NCBI RefSeq assembly: GCF_021155775.2
Contig: NC_060234.1
Location: 14,621,871-14,685,870, forward strand
Direction of reading: 5' to 3'
Source: Neodiprion pinetum
Taxonomy: Eukaryota > Arthropoda > Insecta > Hymenoptera > Diprionidae
DNA length: 64,000 bases
The notes below the pieces were generated by a model. That model was not told where the DNA came from. It saw only the letters and a program-made list of their open reading frames with translations, and searched no databases. The first letter of the stretch is position 1. Every line of letters begins with the position of its first letter. Positions 61,949 to 64,000 of this stretch are shown one piece after another. A program made the position numbers and the translations under genes.

Positions 61949-64000
61949 CGGGTTTACGGGATTACGGGATTACGGGAGAGTGCATCGGCATTTACATTTT
62001 CGCGCCCTGGCTTATGTTGGAATTCATAATCTTATTTACACAATCTAATTTTTCATCGACTGAGCCTCTTGCCTGGATCGAGCGTAGAACGCAACCATTT
62101 GAGAGGCTCGTGATCGCTTACGAGCATAAATTTCCTTCCATACAGATATGTGGAGAAGTGTTCTATTGAATCGATTATAGCCAGACATTCTTGTTCCGTA
62201 GTTCCGTAATTCTGTCCAGCATAAGAGAAAATTCTAGAATGATAAGCGACTGGTAGATCATGGCCATCGTGAATTTGTGATAACACTGCTCCGAGTGCAA
62301 ATTCCGAGGCATCGGTCGTCAAGATGAACTGTTTGGACAAATCGGGATACTGTGAAATCGGTTCTTGACACAATGCTTTGCGAAGCTTGCGAAAGCTGTT
62401 TTTCCGCTCCCGCTCCCATACGAATGGTTTTCCCTTTTTGAGCAAGTCTGACAAGGGCTTCGATCTAGCAGTTCAATCCGGAATAAATCGACGGTAATAA
62501 CCGGCAAGTCCCAGAAATTGGCGCACGTTTTTCTGCGTTCTTGGGCGCGGAAATTTACGCACTGCCTCTAGTTTCTTCGGGTCCATTCGCAACCCATCGC
62601 GGCTAACGATATGCCCGAGATACGCGACTTCGCTACGCAAGCACTCACGCTTGACCGGTTCGAGGACGAGGTTAGCATCCTCGAGACGTTGCATGAGACG
62701 ACGGATTTCAATCTTATGTTCCTCGAGAGTTTCCGCAAACACAAGAATATCGTCGAGATATACGAACAGCTTTGTCCCCTGCAACCCGATCAGCACCCGA
62801 TCCATCAGGCGTTGAAAGGTCGCGGGCGCGTTCCTGAGACCTTCAGGCATGCGAGCGTACTCGTAATGCCCGTTTATCGTCGAAAACGCTGTCTTTGGAC
62901 CGTCGCTCCGATCCATCGGGATCTACTGGAAACCGCTCGCTAAATCGAATGTCGAAAAGTACGTAGCTTTTTCCAGATGCTCGAGTATTTCTATCATGTT
63001 CGGGAGGGGGTACGCGTCGGAAATCGTCTTCTCGTTCAATTCACGGAAATCGATGACCATGCGCATCCGCAGATTCCCTTGAGAATCGGGTTTTTTTAGG
63101 AACTATCCAGACCGTCGAGTTATACGGGGAGCGTAAATGAACGATTATTCCCTCCCTCAGCTTTTTCTTAACTTGCCGTTCCAGTTCCAACCAATACACC
63201 ACAGGGAATCTGTATTGTTTCGCGTTTACTGGGAGCTCGTCCACCGTCGGGATTCGATGGTGAACTTGATCCGTGTATCGCAATCTATCGCCTGGTAGCT
63301 TATACATGTGAGGGTATTCCTCGATGAGATTTATAACATGTCGCGCTCTACCTCGTTGAGCCTCTCTAATCGCAATGATTTAATTATGGCTTCTACCCGA
63401 TCCGTCGGCTTAGTACTCTCTACGCCGCTACCGTCGGAGTTTTCACCGCTCCAATAACAGTCCTCTCGATAATGCTCGAAGTCTTCGAGTTCCTGAGGCT
63501 CGATTTCTAGTTCGATGTCGTCGAATAGCGTGTTTATTGCTAAGACGTAGCACGATCCTCCCGCAGGAGCAACGATACTCTCTCCGATAAACACACCCGG
63601 TTAAGTCTCGACTTGCGGTAAGTATCCCTTCGTTAATTTGCGTTCTTCAAAGGGATGCTAATTTGTTCACTCTTAAGCGCGCGCAATTTATAACTTTGTT
63701 TATCCGAGGTGATTTTTGCTGCTAACACGCGCCTTGTTCGTTCCGTGTCGGAAGGAGGTAAGCCTACGAAAGGCTTGGGTCGGATAGGATCACTTGAGGT
63801 GACTAAGGTGTTGTGATAAAACGAAATTTCGGCTTTCTCCGCGAAAAAATACGGTTTACCGATTAACGCGTCGCTTTTCAGTGGCAGGTTTCGTAACACA
63901 TGAAATTTAACCAGTTTTTCGGAAATATGAAGGACAACTGAGCCGAGTGTCGGAATATCCGATTCCTCTTAGCCTGTTACCCATATTTTAGCGTCAGTAT
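61949..64000 (-). pseudogene. pol: Gypsy-2 copy 2 protease spacer, RT and RNase H (truncated by window, broken)
   Basis: RNase H (62265-62320), RT catalytic YLDD block (62737-62765), MPEGLRNAPATFQ (62805-62850) and the N-terminal RT part (63095-63135) pair with copy 1. The protease active site itself would lie just beyond 64000. Frameshift near 63090 and stops near 62474 and 62925, as in copy 1. Confidence 0.86.

Larger units (their letters stand above)
54778..64000 (-). mobile_element. Gypsy-2 copy 2, inverted, truncated by the window
   Basis: Matches copy 1 with position x paired to 88855 minus x over the whole visible length, with no indel. All frames translate identically, including broken ones. 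The flank differs from that of copy 1 (CCAT before 54778). The 5' LTR, primer site and gag lie beyond 64000. Confidence 0.93.

Overview
This window looks like a transposon graveyard from an arthropod nuclear genome, most likely an insect and possibly a hymenopteran. The organism guess rests on general resemblance of the elements, not on any host marker gene. No conventional host gene, rRNA, tRNA, CRISPR array or bacterial-type operon is visible. Introns with GT..AG ends, AATAAA signals, TATA/Inr promoters, LTR and non-LTR retrotransposons and cut-and-paste DNA elements all point to a metazoan chromosome. Nearly everything is mobile or virus-derived, and most coding regions are broken.

Layout. 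(1) 1-3005: remains of a Polinton/Maverick-type (adintovirus-like) element, with an integrase tail on + facing a family-B DNA polymerase (PolB copy A) on -. (2) 3006-12364: a pogo/Tigger-like DNA transposon with long terminal inverted repeats, split by a Ty3/Gypsy element (Gypsy-1, 5687-12001, 216-bp LTRs, target duplication ATAT). (3) 12365-14400: N-terminal half of a second, different PolB (copy B, -) with a TATA box upstream. (4) 14401-22875 and 34078-36100: an island of small genes that look viral: an exonuclease-like gene, members of a small family I treat as possibly single-strand-DNA-binding-like, and several very acidic short proteins. Several have a TATA box 27-33 bp before an arthropod-type initiator. 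A solo LTR, microsatellites and a Harbinger-type element carrying a spliced small gene (21373-22391) interrupt it. (5) 22876-34077: Gypsy-2 copy 1, an 11.2-kb env-bearing Ty3/Gypsy element (endogenous errantivirus-like) with gag, pol, an unusual linker between RNase H and integrase, env and a downstream accessory frame. (6) 35.5-38.4 kb: minisatellites, a poly-C tract and an inverted repeat. (7) 38428-41839: a non-autonomous relative of Gypsy-1 on - whose pol is replaced by unrelated DNA. (8) 43569-48707: a full-length LINE on - with target duplications. (9) 48879-54272: a decayed BEL/Pao element on -, its gag split by a solo LTR of the Gypsy-1 group. (10) 54778-64000: Gypsy-2 copy 2 in inverted orientation, truncated by the window edge, matching copy 1 at a constant coordinate sum (88855).

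How the parts relate. Elements are nested, so a relative order can be read: Gypsy-1 entered the DNA transposon; the solo LTR entered BEL/Pao; Gypsy-2 entered the viral island. The two Gypsy-2 copies share every visible stop and frameshift, although the two LTRs of copy 1 differ at many positions. That points to gene conversion, duplication or an assembly effect rather than simple independent insertion. The best candidates for something undescribed are the virus-like gene island (PolB, exonuclease-like gene, a three-member small family and acidic proteins) and the Harbinger-type element with its own spliced gene.
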